A stretch of 64,000 nt of DNA from Eretmocerus hayati. Taxonomy: Eukaryota > Arthropoda > Insecta > Hymenoptera > Aphelinidae. The translations under genes and the position numbers were made by a program. The notes under the pieces are model-generated. The model did not search any database. It worked only from the letters and a program-made list of their open reading frames with translations, and had not been told where the DNA came from. The stretch is from NCBI GenBank assembly GCA_029851415.1, contig CM056742.1, positions 61,824,454-61,888,453 on the forward strand. Reading direction: 5' to 3'. Positions 45,944 to 57,574 of the stretch are shown here, one piece after another. Within the stretch, counting starts at the first letter, position 1. The number at the start of each line of letters is the position of its first letter.

Positions 45944-47095
45944 TATAAGTGTAGTAAGTGTAAACGGCCACATCATACAAAACTACACATGGATTTTTCG
46001 GGTGCTTCAAAGCCAGAGGATTCTCAAAATTCGCAGCAACTAGCTGGTTGCCGATTAATCCACAGTTTTTCCGCAGTGTCAAAGCGAGCGCGTTTAGTAG
46101 CAACTGCGCGTGTCTGGTTACAAGGTCCCGACGGACAGAAAGTGGAAGCTCGTGCCTTGATTAACCCAGGCTCAGACTGTCCGTTCGTAGCTGATAGGGT
46201 CGTTCAAGCTATAAATTTGCCGTCGCGGAAACTTAGGTTGGGCATGAATACGATTGGGGATCGACGCACAGTAGTTTCGACAAGTGAAGTTTCGCTCACT
46301 CTACTGTCCAAAATCGATTCAAATTTCTCGTTCGATATTGAGGCTCTGGTTCTTCCGGAACTTACCTCATTTTTGCCTAGGTCAACGGTGAAATGTGACG
46401 ATTGGTCGCATTTAGATGGACTAACACTTGCGGATCCGGAATTTTTCATTCCCGCTAAAGTTGATTGTTTATTGGGCACAGAAGTGTATAGTAAAATTCT
46501 TAGAGAAGGTTTGGTAAAGGGCCCATCAGAAACTCCTACCGCTCAAAACATAGCATTGGGCTGGATCCTCACTGGAGGTACGGAGTCGGATATCGAAACT
46601 GTAAATCCTCGTGTCGTTTTATCTTTGCATGCGGGCGTTGATAGTTCTCTGTCAAATCAACTAACTAAATTTTGGGAAATTGAAGAACTCCCGGCTAATC
46701 GTCATCTTACAGCTGAGGAAGAGTATTGTGGAAAATCGTTTAGGTCGTCTGTCGAGCGCACGTCTGAAGGACGCTTCGTCGTGCGCCTCCCTTCCACACA
46801 AAATACTCATGGAGCTTCGTTTTCCGAATCTAGGGACGTTGCGGTCGCATGCCTACTACGATCTGAGAAAAAACGACATCGAGATCCGAAGTTGGATGGA
46901 GCATACACCGAGTTCATGGAACAGTACGAGTCACTGGGTCACATGAGACGCACGCAGCCACCAGATGGGTCAAAGCCAGCGCCATCGTATCTGCCACATC
47001 ATCCTATTTTTCGTAAGGACAGCGACAAAATTCGAGTCGTTCTGAATGCTTCGCACAAAACAGGTAATGGTAAAAGTTTAAATGATTTTTTTATC
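45944..47095 (+). pseudogene. pol: BEL/Pao protease and start of reverse transcriptase, broken
   Basis: After the gag stop the same frame continues. ALINPGSDC at about 46,154-46,180 is the retropepsin active-site region, but the catalytic Asp is replaced by Asn (codon 46,163-46,165). It is followed by VDCLLGTEVYSKIL and QNIALGWILTGG, signature stretches of Pao-type proteases. From about 46,660 the linker (LTKFWEIEELP) and the first reverse-transcriptase part (IRVVLNAS...GKSLNDF) appear. The frame is lost by a shift at a T run near 47,090. Confidence 0.85.
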
Positions 47096-47948
47096 GGCTG
47101 GCCCCAAACTTCAAGATGATCTAACATTGGTATTAATCCGTTGGAGATTTTTCAAATATGGATTTTGTACTGACATAGTTAAAATGTTCAGACAAATTTT
47201 GGTACACCCGGATGATGTAAATTGGCAGATGATTGTCTGGTGGCCATTGGGGCAAGAGGAAATCCTCGATTATGTTCTACTCACGGTCACTCACGGAACA
47301 GTTTATAGAGTTCTCCTTCATTTGGCTGAAATTCACAAGGAACAGTTCCCCATCGCTGTTCTCATCATCCTGTATCGTCGATACATGAATGATTTGTTTG
47401 GGGGAGGGGATACTCTTTCAGCCGCATTGGAAGCTCGAGATCAGCTGATTTCTATCATGTCGTGTGCATGTATGGAACTTGGAAAGTGGTCAGCAAATCA
47501 CTCGGATTTGCTGAGGGGGCTCTCTTCAGAACACTCAGGTGACATTTCGATAGATTTCGACGATGTTGTCTCCACACTTGGGTTAAAATGGTCACCGCAC
47601 GATGATGAATTTTTCTTTCGTATATCGATGCCCTCTGCTCCTGATACGGTTACTAAAAGGATTATACTTTCAGAAGTAGCTCGATTATTCGATCCTCTTG
47701 GTTGGTTAGCTCTGTTCTTGATACAAGCTAAAATTTTGTTGCAAAACATGTGGCATTTGAAAATTGATTGGGTTACTCCTGTCGCTGGAGAAGTACTCGC
47801 GGAATGGCTAGAAATACGGTCACAAGTTCCACTTTTGTCGCAAAATCGCGTATCTTGCTGGTTGGGTACTCTGAACAGTTCAAATTGGGAACTTCATGGT
47901 TTTGCAGACGCGTCGAAAAGGGCTTATGCGGCAGCTGTTTTTTTTGGT
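47096..47948 (+). pseudogene. pol: BEL/Pao reverse transcriptase core, broken
   Basis: The frame continues in another phase. TDIVKMFRQI at about 47,169 holds the first catalytic Asp (codon 47,172-47,174). The active-site box that is normally YVDD reads YMND at 47,382-47,393, so one of the paired catalytic Asp residues is Asn. Further on, LFDPLGWLAL (about 47,690) and HGFADASKRAYAAAVF (about 47,890), the start of RNase H, match the BEL order. The frame ends by a shift at an 8-T run near 47,940. Confidence 0.85.
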
Positions 47949-48738
47949 TATTCCAGGAGGAACTTCAAAGATGATTATGGCAAAAACTAAAGTCACGCCG
48001 GTGAAAACGCTGTCCATACCTAAGCTTGAGCTGTGTGCTGCAGTTTTCTTGGTTAAATTGCCGAAACATGTGATGACTAATTTGGAAGTTCGACCATCAG
48101 CTGTTTGTTGCTGGTCAGATTCGAAAGTGATCCTGGATTGGCTCAATGGTCACCCTTCAAAATGGGAGACTTTTGTGGCCAATCGAGTGAGTACGATTAG
48201 CAACACTCTTCCTGATGCTGTATGGAGGCATGTTTGTTCAGGAGAAAATTGCGCCGATCGCGCAACCCGGGGGGTGACTGCAAAAGAACTTTCAAATTTG
48301 AACATTTGGTGGTATGGTCCTAATTGGATAACTCAATCGAAAGATAAATGGCCTGAAGTTTCGTCAGAACCCGTGTGCGCAGGAGCGCTTGCTCATTTGG
48401 TTGTGGAATCGTCACCAGTTTTAGAACATCTTCAAAAGCATGTCAGTTCTTTTTCAAAAACAGTTTGCATCGTTGCATATATATTCCGATGGAAATTCAA
48501 TGCTTCGCGCAACTCTGAAGATCGTCGCAAATCTTTCTTGAGTCCTATAGAGTTGAACGCAACTAAAATTGCATTGTTCAGGTGCGTTCAAAGGCAACAC
48601 TTTGCTGAAGAAATCTCAGATTTAGAGAAAGGGGAAAACTTGTCGAAGAAAAGTGACATCCGAAGATTGCTACCATTTTTAGATGCTCGGGGGGTTTTGA
48701 GAGTTGGTGGACGCCTTCAAAATGCAAACTTGTCTTAA
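47949..48738 (+). pseudogene. pol: BEL/Pao RNase H and linker, broken
   Basis: The frame continues after the shift with KTLSIPKLELCAA and CCWSDSKVILDWL (about 48,105-48,140), motifs of the BEL RNase H domain, then FVANRVSTI and CADRATRG. The downstream part (about 48,540-48,730) is the segment that precedes the integrase zinc-binding domain and ends in GVLRVGGRLQNA, also typical. A TAA at 48,736 breaks the frame in phase. Confidence 0.85.
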
Positions 48739-49970
48739 AACGAAATACATCCAGTTATTTTGTCGAGTAGAAGCATCTTCGTTCAACGTTTGGTCGAGAA
48801 GTTACACAGAGATTTGTTACATGGGGGAGTTCAGCTTATGTTGAGTGATTTATATAGATCGGCGTGGATACCTCGAGTGCAACATGTAGTTCAAAAGGTT
48901 TATCGTAATTGTGGGAAATGTACTCGGCATGGTGGTAGACCGCTCATACAGCAAATGGCCCCATTGCCAGCGAATAGAGTCACTCCAAAGTATGCCTTTC
49001 AAGCTTGTGGCATCGATTATGCAGGACCAATGTCTGTTCTATTTTCTCGTGGAAGAGGTGCTAGAACCACAAAGGGATACTTTTGCATTTTTGTTCGTAT
49101 GTTCACGCGAGCAACTCACGTTGAAACCGTTTCAGATCTTACCACTCCAGCATTCTTAGCCGCAGTTCATAGATTCGCTGCGAGACGAGGTGAATGCACA
49201 GATATATATTGCGACAACGCCAAAAACTTTGTAGGTGCGGAAAGAGAGCTTCGGCAATTATTTGACCAAACATCGGTATTTTCAATAGAACTAAGCAAAG
49301 AATTAGCTAAAGAAGGAGTCACTTGGCACTTTCCACCGCCTCGCACACCTCACTTTGGAGGTTTATGGCGGTGCGCTCATTCAAACATCATCTGAAGCGA
49401 GTAGTGGGTGATTCTAAGTTCACCTTTGAAGAATTGCAAACTCTTTGTTCTCAAATCGAAGCATGCCTAAATTCTAGACCGCTTTGCCCTTTATCACCTG
49501 AAGGAACTGATTTGGTTGCCCATATTCCGGGACATTTGCTCATTGGTAGATCTATGACTGCTTTACCTGAACCATATAACAATGCAGAAGTAACACAGTC
49601 TTCTCAGTGCAGGTGGAGAGACATACAACGCATGAGGAATGATTTTTGGAATCGATGGCGTATGGAAGTCATGCATCATTATCAACTGAGGTCCAAATGG
49701 CTAGCAGCACAAGAGCAACTTCGAGTGGGAGGTCTCGTGTTGGTGAAGGACGAGCTTACGCCACCTACAGAATGGCCCTTGGCAAGGGTCACTGCCGTCC
49801 ATCCAGGAGCTGACGGATTGGTGCGCGTGGTCGATCTCAGGACCGCCACCACAACAGTTCGTCGGGCACTCTGCAAGATCATCAAGTTGCCCGTAGATCC
49901 TGGGGAAGAGGGCAGGGAGCCCTCTGGTCAACCCGAAGAAGAAGCCAAGGAACAACAAGAAGAATCATGA
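48739..49970 (+). pseudogene. pol: BEL/Pao integrase, broken
   Basis: The frame resumes after the TAA in the same phase. An HHCC zinc-binding arrangement is visible (LHRDLLHGG, then CGKCTRHGG at about 48,912-48,938). Catalytic core residues are present: Asp in GIDYAGP (49,015-49,017), Asp in IYCDNAKNF (49,212-49,214) and Glu in IEACLNSRPL (49,458-49,460). A frameshift at about 49,370 separates the second Asp from the Glu. The C-terminal part (LRVGGLVLVKDE, VRVVDLRTA) matches the conserved tail of BEL integrases, and the protein ends in an acidic stretch before TGA at 49,968. Confidence 0.85.
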
Positions 49971-50836
49971 AAAGATAACCACGTAATCTCGACACTTCAC
50001 TACACACCTTTTCCTCGTTCCGCGACACCCGCGAATCATATGTCGTTCGTTTGGCCTCAAGTTTGTGTAATTGTTCTCGTAGAGCTTCATTAGAGTCACA
50101 ATAGCGTATTTGTCAAGTGGAATCATTGCGAAACCGACGCGTAGAAGAGATTACAATGATTTGTCCACCTTTAACCACTATTTTTTCCTAACTCAGAGTC
50201 ATTTCGAAGCCTACGATTTTCAAATAATTGAGTTTGTATCATTTAATCATGTCCTAAAATTGTACTTATTTACTATGTTGTTTGACTGTTGTCAATTTTG
50301 AGACCAACTGTGTCTCGTGCAATATTTTTTGTTGATTGATTTTGTTTTCGATTGTTTTGTTGGTAGCTGATCACTGTGCGTAATGTTTTTTGTTCCAATT
50401 GATCAGCTTAACCACTTGAATTTGATTTTATCATGTTGAGAAAGATTGAAGTAGAATACTCATTTTTCTTGAGATCTTATTGATGCGTGGAGCTCAATTA
50501 AATTCCTTTCCATCGATCTATCGAATTTCAAATGTTGATAGTTCCACCTTTTTCCGTATTATCGGTCACTGTCGGATGAAATCATTCGTAAGATCATTCA
50601 TGATCAGTTGAGGCGTCAATCATTCAGTTTTCTTTATGATTATGTAGTAATTTATTCAGGTTGACGACTCTGTTTCTTTGTTTCGTATTCAATCACGGTT
50701 GTGAAATTTTGAATGTTTTTGCCTGAAATATTGAGTTTTTCGAATATTTCGTCCTCCAAAATTCACCTGGTTCAAGATCAAGTTGACAATTTCATGTAGA
50801 GGAAATTCCTCCTTTTGTTGCTTGCTATGAGCGAGC
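49971..50836 (+). other. BEL/Pao 3' untranslated region, no gene seen
   Basis: AT-rich sequence between the integrase stop and the polypurine tract. No env-like or other additional frame is visible. Confidence 0.6.
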
Positions 50837-50849
50837 AAAGGAGGCGGGA
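50837..50849 (+). promoter_or_regulatory. Polypurine tract of the BEL/Pao element
   Basis: AAAGGAGGCGGGA lies immediately before the 3' LTR, where the plus-strand primer is expected. Confidence 0.75.
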
Positions 50850-51355
50850 TGTTCGGGGAAGTCGTTGTGTTCGAATATATTTCTAGAGCTTTCGAGAACG
50901 AGAGAGCCGAGGCAGAACAATGAATTTTTCTCTCCTTCAAATCGTATGATTTTGATGCCTGCTGATTGGTACATTCAAAATTCCTAGAAATTTGGCAACA
51001 TTGCTCTCCCTCAGTCCCCCTCGGCCTCGACGGCGATCTTGCTTCGGCGAATCGGCAGTTGACCACCGACCGCCGAGCAGGCTAATTATTGTAAGCCTAT
51101 AGCTCAAACTCGCGATTTCAAGTGCCGCGAGATCCATCGCATTTTCTTCGCGAATTGATCTCTCCGCGTCGCGATTTCACCCCTCACTTCCCTCGCACCT
51201 TTTTTTCTTCAACCAAATGTAATGAAACGAAAAGTGAATCAATTCAACAGTTTATTTTCACAGAAATCGAGAGTTATGAATTTACGCTTCCACTTTCCTG
51301 GCCTCGAGCGCCCCATCGCGATCTCATAATTAATATTCTGGGCTTCAGACATCCA
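50850..51355 (+). repeat. 3' LTR of the BEL/Pao element
   Basis: Starts TGTTCGGGGAAGTCG and ends CAGACATCCA. It is 506 bp and collinear with the 5' LTR without length changes. GATAA follows directly. Confidence 0.95.
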
Positions 51356-51566
51356 GATAATGATTGAAATTCGAATGATAATTGAAAAGTGGGAATTTCG
51401 AGATATCAGATCGATGATAGAAAAATGAAGGAATCAAAGGGGGAAAACACGGAATGCAGAATATAGGCTATCCCAATTCCCAGCCTACCGGATGATAAAT
51501 ATGCGATACTGGATGAAACAAGCACCAAGACAAGAACATCAAGAAGAGCCAAACATGAGGGAGCAG

Positions 51567-52040
51567 CAGGGTTTGTAACTAAACTAAATTAAACGAAATT
51601 ATTGAATATGTTTCGTTTCGTTTATTGGAAAACGAAACTAAACGAAATCAATCATAATTTCGTTTATGAAAAACGAAACTAAACGTAAACATTATATCCA
51701 CAGAATCAGGTAAACGAAACAAAACATAATTATTCTGATTTTCGTTTCGTTGAACAGAGATGAAAACATATTCAAAAGCAATTGAGTTTTGTTTCGTTCA
51801 TTCAAAAACGAAACGAAACGAAATTGATCCTGATTCCGTTGATGAGAAACGAAACCAAACAGAAACGAATTACGATTCATTAGTTATGGAAATTGATTCC
51901 AACCGGAATTTTGTTGAGATAAACGAAAATAAACTAAATCAAAATTAATTATGTTTATGATAAACGAAACTCAACGAAATAAAACTCAATTATGTTTATG
52001 ATAAACAAAACTAAACGTAATCGAAACAAATCAACATAAT
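51567..52040. repeat. Left subterminal repeat zone of the hAT-like element
   Basis: Many degenerate AAACGAAACTAAACGAAA words occur in both orientations. The mirror-image zone lies at 55,560-56,104. Clustered subterminal motifs of this kind bind transposase in known hAT elements; here that is inference. Confidence 0.7.
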
Positions 52041-52318
52041 TCAAAACGTTGAGCCAAGCCAACCCCCCCCCCCATCAGGTCTGTGCAACACTTCGGCGCA
52101 ATAATGGTAAAGAACAGTATATACGTGTCGTGTGATACAGTTTGATTTCGGCCAGATCGTATAAACAATGAGGATGGCCGAATGCGTGTGTGTGTGAGTG
52201 TGTGTAGGGAGGGGGTGGATAGGGAGCACTGGGAGGCTACAGTGTGATAGCTGTGGAGTCCTTCCTCGATAAAGGCCTGGAGTCCTCGTGCTGATTTCGT
52301 TAGCACACAACTATTATT

Positions 52319-52334
52319 TGGGGGGGGGGGGGGG
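52319..52334. repeat. G homopolymer of about 16 bases
   Basis: A pure G run inside the hAT-like element. A C run lies near 52,063 and another G-rich run near 55,452. Exact lengths may be unreliable in any assembly. Confidence 0.6.
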
Positions 52335-54808
52335 CTAGGTATGCCAAGAGGGGTCACCCAGGACCGACCCGAGAGTGAGACAGCATTCCATTGACTAAGA
52401 AACGAAAAATATCGAAATTCCACGAAACAAATTTGACCGCACAGTTCCTTCCATGAACAGTATATCATTCCAAAGGCCATTGAACCGGAGATTTTTTCAG
52501 GAGGTTTAGCATTAGAAAAAAATCTTGAGTGAAGCGTCCCACACATTGCAAGATATCCCATCGAATTGTGTATCCAAAGGATTTTCTCTGATCCATTTTA
52601 GGGTAGTTATAGGGCTCGACGATAAAGAGGAATCCCTTGGGGTGGGCCACTTCTAGATGCGATAAAAATTTTCCCATCCAATGGAATCATAGAAGATATT
52701 GTTGTTTGTTCCAAAATCTGCAGAGTTAGGTTCATGCGAATCATTTCAGGTACATTCTACTCCAAGTTGAGATCTCTCGGAAGAAGAGGGTTGAAGGTTT
52801 ATTCGAAGAGCCATAACCACGCACTCCTGCGTTATGTAGGGGTCAACCTAGATAATGTCGTGGGAATTATGATTGATTTCGTATAACTTCACCAATTTCT
52901 CGTATTTATTTATATTCAATTGCTCTCAAACTTCTACAAGTACGATACATTTAGAGACAAATCAACATTTTCTGAAAGACAGAACATTGGGATACAGTAC
53001 GAAAATAAGTTCTTCAACGAAAATACAAATATTGTTGTTACTGACCTCATAATGAAATTTTTAGAGCTGCATTACTGGTATCAGCTTGATGAATCCACCA
53101 ATTAATAAACTTGTAGATCTGTATGTCGATATTGCTCGGATACAATCATTGTGCAGGGATACCCAAGTGGGATGTTAGAAACGCTCTAATGTAGTTATAT
53201 CTACCTTGCTCAAGATTTGTGAGAATGTATACAGTACGCATAGCTGGAGCTGTGACATTGTCAGTCTCGTTCTGCTGTTGACATCAAGGAATAAGTAATG
53301 TACACTATAGCACGTGAGAGCAAATGAGACAGCAAACTCTAAAATTCGAAACAATATGGAGGCCTTGATGTCAACGTTGAAGCAGATAGAGACCCGCAGA
53401 ACACAATTCCATTTTTCGATGGAGTTTTGGTAGTGACTGTACTTACCTATCCAAAGCAAATCAGCGAATATCGTTTCTAAGAAATATCGTATAATCCTAT
53501 TATACTGATAGTTTTCTAAGCTATCGTCGCATTGCAGCGAACTCTGACAACTGATGCCTTGCTCCGATGCCTCGAATCGATTTTACACTCAGGAGTTTAC
53601 GGATTCTTCGATCATCCGATACTTTTGTATCCCTCAAAACTTTCAATTGAGGTAACGAGAGTCACGTAATCTGTCTCTAATTGACGAAGGCATAACGATG
53701 TGAGTGGATGCGAGTAGCACAGTAGCAGATTGCGGCGGCCACCTGTGACACTGTCGGACCTGTGTCTTTGTGGCGTGCTGCGTATATGGCTTGTGAGAAA
53801 CTGTAACACCAAAGTTACTAAAAGATTGATGGAAAAATACAGACTAACTGATCACGTTGAGCGCAATCGGAAACCAAGTTTTTCATAATTTGTACACACC
53901 TGAGTTCTTCCAAAAAGAGATTGGGGAGTTTTTAGGTGCTAGGAAAACTCGGGCGATTTTTTTTGCAGCAATCGTGGTGTTACTATCCGTACAAGACTTC
54001 TGCTACCGGAAAGTTAGTTCTCTTATGTCCCCCAAAATAATCATTATTGTATGAGGTGCTGGATAAAAAAGCTCGTTAGTTGCCGCGGAGCACGAAATCA
54101 TACAAGGTTCGCTCAGGTGGTCTCACTAAGACCACAATCATATGAAGAAGGTTTGCTCTCTCCGGAGCTCAGACTCAACTCACTTCCTCGCGCAGCCACC
54201 GGAATCCAACATGGCTAACCCGGAGGGTGCTCGCAGATTGGCCGGTCGCTTTCACCGTCTCTGTTCTCCTTCTTCTTCGCGTTATTGGCCTGTGGACTTC
54301 AATCCTCTCGCCTAGGGAGGGTAGAGAGACCCTCCCCATTACCAAGTGTTGTGCCGTTACTAATGCAACGATCGAACGGAGACGGTGCAGTGGAATGCAA
54401 ATTCGCGTAACTGCATTAATGCTGAAATAATAGGAATGTGTCGGAAACTGATCCCATATCCCATCCTAACTGTTGGTTCCCAAAGCACTCAGGTCTGTGT
54501 GAACCCCGAATTCCCAAATCCAAAGACTCCTCTGGGAGCTTGCAGCTCATACGCGCTGTTGACGGAAATTTCTGCGACTTCACCAATCATCACATTTACT
54601 TGACAGCCCTTGTTTGAGTGAATTACTATTAGATAGTATACCAATCAGTACATTTCCCACAATTTTTTCGCAAATTCGGGTGCCCATGTCACGAAGCCTT
54701 GTGGGTCATAGGGTTAGGATCGTCGCCACCATCGTCGTCTGTTGTTGTAAATTTTTCGGATGCTCAGACATGCACGTCGAGACATTTCGAAAGAAATTCC
54801 GATCGACT
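52335..54808. other. Interior of the hAT-like element, no gene seen
   Basis: Only short frames are present. The sequence is unique-looking and AT-rich. I could not link it to any host gene or transposase; it may be captured filler DNA. Confidence 0.5.
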
Positions 54809-54810
54809 AC

Positions 54811-55386
54811 ACTGTGAAAAAAATTCGACAAAATCGCTAAGCCCAGCGTAGGAAATGGAAGCGACCTACTCTGGGCGGAGTGAATTTGCTACGGCTATGT
54901 AAATTCGCTAACCGGGGCTTAGCGATTTCACTCTGCCAGGTGGAGCCCATCCCAATTTTTTTAGGTTATGGACGACTCTATTTTTACCCGACTGGACTCG
55001 TTCACGCGGTTGTTCAGGATTCCTTGTACGTGCAAGGCACTGCTGTGTTAATATTTCATACTCGGATGATACTCCGAAAGTAATTGGAGGGCTCGTGAAG
55101 ACGTACGAAGATAGTCCAATCGCAAAGTACCGATGTTTCATGATTTCCCAATTTCAATAAATTCACCACGCTGTCTTGCGTGAATTCGCTAATCTCAGAT
55201 TAGCGATTTCGCATCACTCAGCGGAGGTAACAGAGCGACCTACGCTGAGCGTTGTGATTTTACGAACTATTAGTAAATTCGCTAATCCGTTAGCGATTTC
55301 ACTAGCGGGAAGCTATCAAAATTACGAACTTCGGATATTAAATTTACCAACAATTGGTAAAATCGTCGAAAGTTTTTTTTACAGTG
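54811..55386. mobile_element. 576-bp TA-flanked MITE nested in the hAT-like element
   Basis: The ends are CACTGTGAAAAAAATTCGAC and the complement of CACTGTAAAAAAAACTTTCG, flanked by TA on both sides (54,809-54,810 and 55,387-55,388). Inside, GAATTCGCTAA/TTAGCGATTTC words recur in both orientations (54,900, 55,185 and 55,285). TA duplication suggests a Tc1/mariner-type MITE. Confidence 0.75.
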
Positions 55387-56825
55387 TAGCATGGGTGTTG
55401 TCCATTACCTACCACTGTTCTGCCGAAGTCTTGCCGAAAGCGGATGAGAGGGGGGGGGAGTGTGGAGGAGAAAATTTGCGTTCGCTCATGCAACCGTTCC
55501 TGTATATCAATACGCTCGGCTTCCGTTCCAAATGATGTTTACTCATATTGATTACGTCTGATGTCTTATATCATAATCGGAATATATTTCGTTCAGTTTC
55601 GTTTATCATGAACATAATTCAAATCGATTTCGTTTAGTTTCGTTTATAATAAACATAATCCATATCAATTTCGTTTAGTTCCGTTTATCATAATCATAAT
55701 CGAAATTACTTTCGTTTAGTTTCCTCCCCTAAAACGAAATAGTTTCGTTTGATTTCGTTTGGTTTTCTGACGAAACATTTCGATTATGTTTCGTTTCGTT
55801 CATTGTAACCGTAATTATGCATGATTAACGTTTCGTTTCGTTTCTCTCACCGACATTTTTGTTGGGATTCGTTAAGTTTCTACCTCAACCATAATTCGTT
55901 TTTGTTTAGTTTCGTTTCTCATAAACGAAATGAGAAACGTAATTCAAATCAAATTATTGAGTTTAGTTTCGTTCATGGAAGAAACTAAACTAAATTCTGG
56001 AATTTTGATTATGGTTATTGAAAAACGAAACGAAACTGAACATTATTGAAATTTCACCGAAATAAACGAAACGAAACGAAACATAAGTTTCGTTACCAAC
56101 CCTGGGGAGCAGTGAAGTATAGAAGTTTGAGTGTGAGTGTAAGTGTAAGTGTGAGTATGAGTGTAAGTATGAGTGTATAGAAATGTAAATTCCAAAACAG
56201 TGACTGCGAGCAGAAGAGAGCATGTGAAAGTGTAAGTGAAAATCAGTATTGAAAATATCTGTTATAATGTATTCAACACGTATGTGATCTATGATTGATC
56301 TGATACTCATAAAAACTTAAAGATGAGAGTCTTGGAAATGTTCATGGGTTATTCAATACGCATTCCAAAATTGATCAACTATATGACTCATATCTTCAGA
56401 GAAGGAAGGAATTTGTTGAGTTATTGAATATAAGAGAAATTCAAGAGAGGTTTAGAGCAGAGAATTGGCGAGTTTGTCCTGATAGGTATGGAAGTATTGG
56501 AAACAAATTTGAAGAATAGAAATTCCTTTTTCACCAGATTTTATAGGTTGTTTGGAAAGAACTGGATGCTTACACCGCGTTAATTTTCTAGGCAAAGTTA
56601 TTCTTATGCGGAAAGTCCATGAGGAAATGGGAAATTGAGGAATTATACGTGCGAAATCACTCTGAATTGTACATGCCCAGAGTGGTCGAAACTCCACGGT
56701 CTTTTCTAGCGATTCCTCCACTCTCATTATTACATCACTTTTCACGCTCCAAAAAATGTAGAATAGAATATACAATCACATATACAAAATGGACGTGTAA
56801 TTGTACGTGGGAGTTTTCAGCAGGG

Positions 56826-57574
56826 TTGACCGCCAACTGAGTGGATTGTTTTGGTTCTCCAGCTGTCATGTCGCCTGCATGTAATGATATCATGCAGATT
56901 CCCATCTCACCGATGTCCTGGCTAGACGCGGCAGTTTTGAAATTCCTATACATCACACCCACCTTACACTTCTGAAGTATTCCTATTTTGATGTTCAAAC
57001 TCTTTCATTTTTTAATGATGGAGGTCAAGACTGATTTCAGATTGTGAGAGTCCACATTCGTTCATCTTTCCGTTCTACCAAGGATTGATCAAATAATATT
57101 CTATTCTGCATCCACCCCGGATCCCAGTATCCGATCTGATTTGATGGTTTAATCAAATGGTTGGGGGTATGATGAAGTACTCGGAAATTGTGGAATAAAC
57201 ATTTGTAATCGTGTTGTATCACAGAAGACTCATTTCACGATGATGGGTACCTTCTCGCATGAGATAATCTTCCATCACTCTTCCCTAGTCCTCAAAGATA
57301 TTGCCAGAATTGATTCGTCACCACAAATCTATCAAAAAAGCATAATGGGTATTGGATCGATTGAATTCGTTCCGGAAGGAAATTCTGTTATAACTTTAGA
57401 TCATCTCTCACAGGCATCTTGGAGAGATTACCTTCTACAGCAATATTGACAGTATGCCGGATATACGACCCAGGAGAAAATCAGTGCCTCTGGTCTCTGA
57501 GTTGGTGAGTAGGTCGTATTCACTAGAAACTCCACCTATTGTTGAGGAGGGAGGGGGATAAAGAGAGCCCCAAA
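56826..57574. other. No gene seen
   Basis: Unique-looking AT-rich sequence between two foldback elements. Frames of up to 87 codons show no motif. Confidence 0.5.

Larger units (their letters stand above)
43037..51355 (+). mobile_element. Full-length, inactivated BEL/Pao LTR retrotransposon, 8.3 kb
   Basis: Two 506-bp LTRs (43,037-43,542 and 50,850-51,355) flank gag and pol remnants in the order gag, protease, reverse transcriptase, RNase H, integrase. The order and sequence motifs are those of the BEL/Pao group. A 5-bp target duplication GATAA flanks it exactly (43,032-43,036 and 51,356-51,360). By eye the LTRs differ at about 32 positions (about 6%), so the insertion is not recent. The coding region has at least five premature stops and four frameshifts. 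It sits inside the right arm of the foldback element. Confidence 0.95.
51567..56104. mobile_element. 4.5-kb non-autonomous hAT-like element
   Basis: The ends are CAGGGTTTGTAACTAAAC and the complement of CAGGGTTGGTAACGAAAC. They are flanked by a perfect 8-bp duplication GGGAGCAG (51,559-51,566 and 56,105-56,112), the target size of hAT transposons. Both subterminal zones (about 51,567-52,040 and 55,560-56,104) are crowded with AAACGAAAC/GTTTCGTTT words. Farther in, 52,045-52,110 and 55,405-55,480 are also imperfect inverted copies ending in C or G runs. The longest frame is 176 codons (52,031-52,561, minus) with no transposase motif, so the element needs a transposase from elsewhere. It is inserted in the right arm of the foldback element. 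Confidence 0.85.
40957..56825. mobile_element. Foldback element of about 3.0 kb, split by BEL and hAT insertions
   Basis: The left arm (40,957 to about 42,130) is the inverted counterpart of three separated pieces: about 42,780-43,036, 51,361-51,566 and 56,113-56,825. Together the right-arm pieces are about 1.17 kb, the same as the left arm. The ends read CCCTACTGGAAACTCCCAC and, complemented, CCCTGCTGAAAACTCCCAC. Shared blocks include TGTAAGCATCCAGTTCTTTC-type sequence (41,230 and 56,570) and the text around TAGACTGGTGATTGGGATAG (41,757 and 51,480). Removing the two insertions and their target duplications leaves about 3.0 kb with a centre of about 650 bp. The short frames at 41,160-41,354 and 56,452-56,775 are the same arm sequence translated, not genes. 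Confidence 0.85.

Noticed and set aside
52031..52561. 176-codon frame as hAT transposase
   Set aside because: It lacks any hAT motif such as a BED finger or the dimerisation-region words, and includes a homopolymer and a dinucleotide tract translated as simple repeats.
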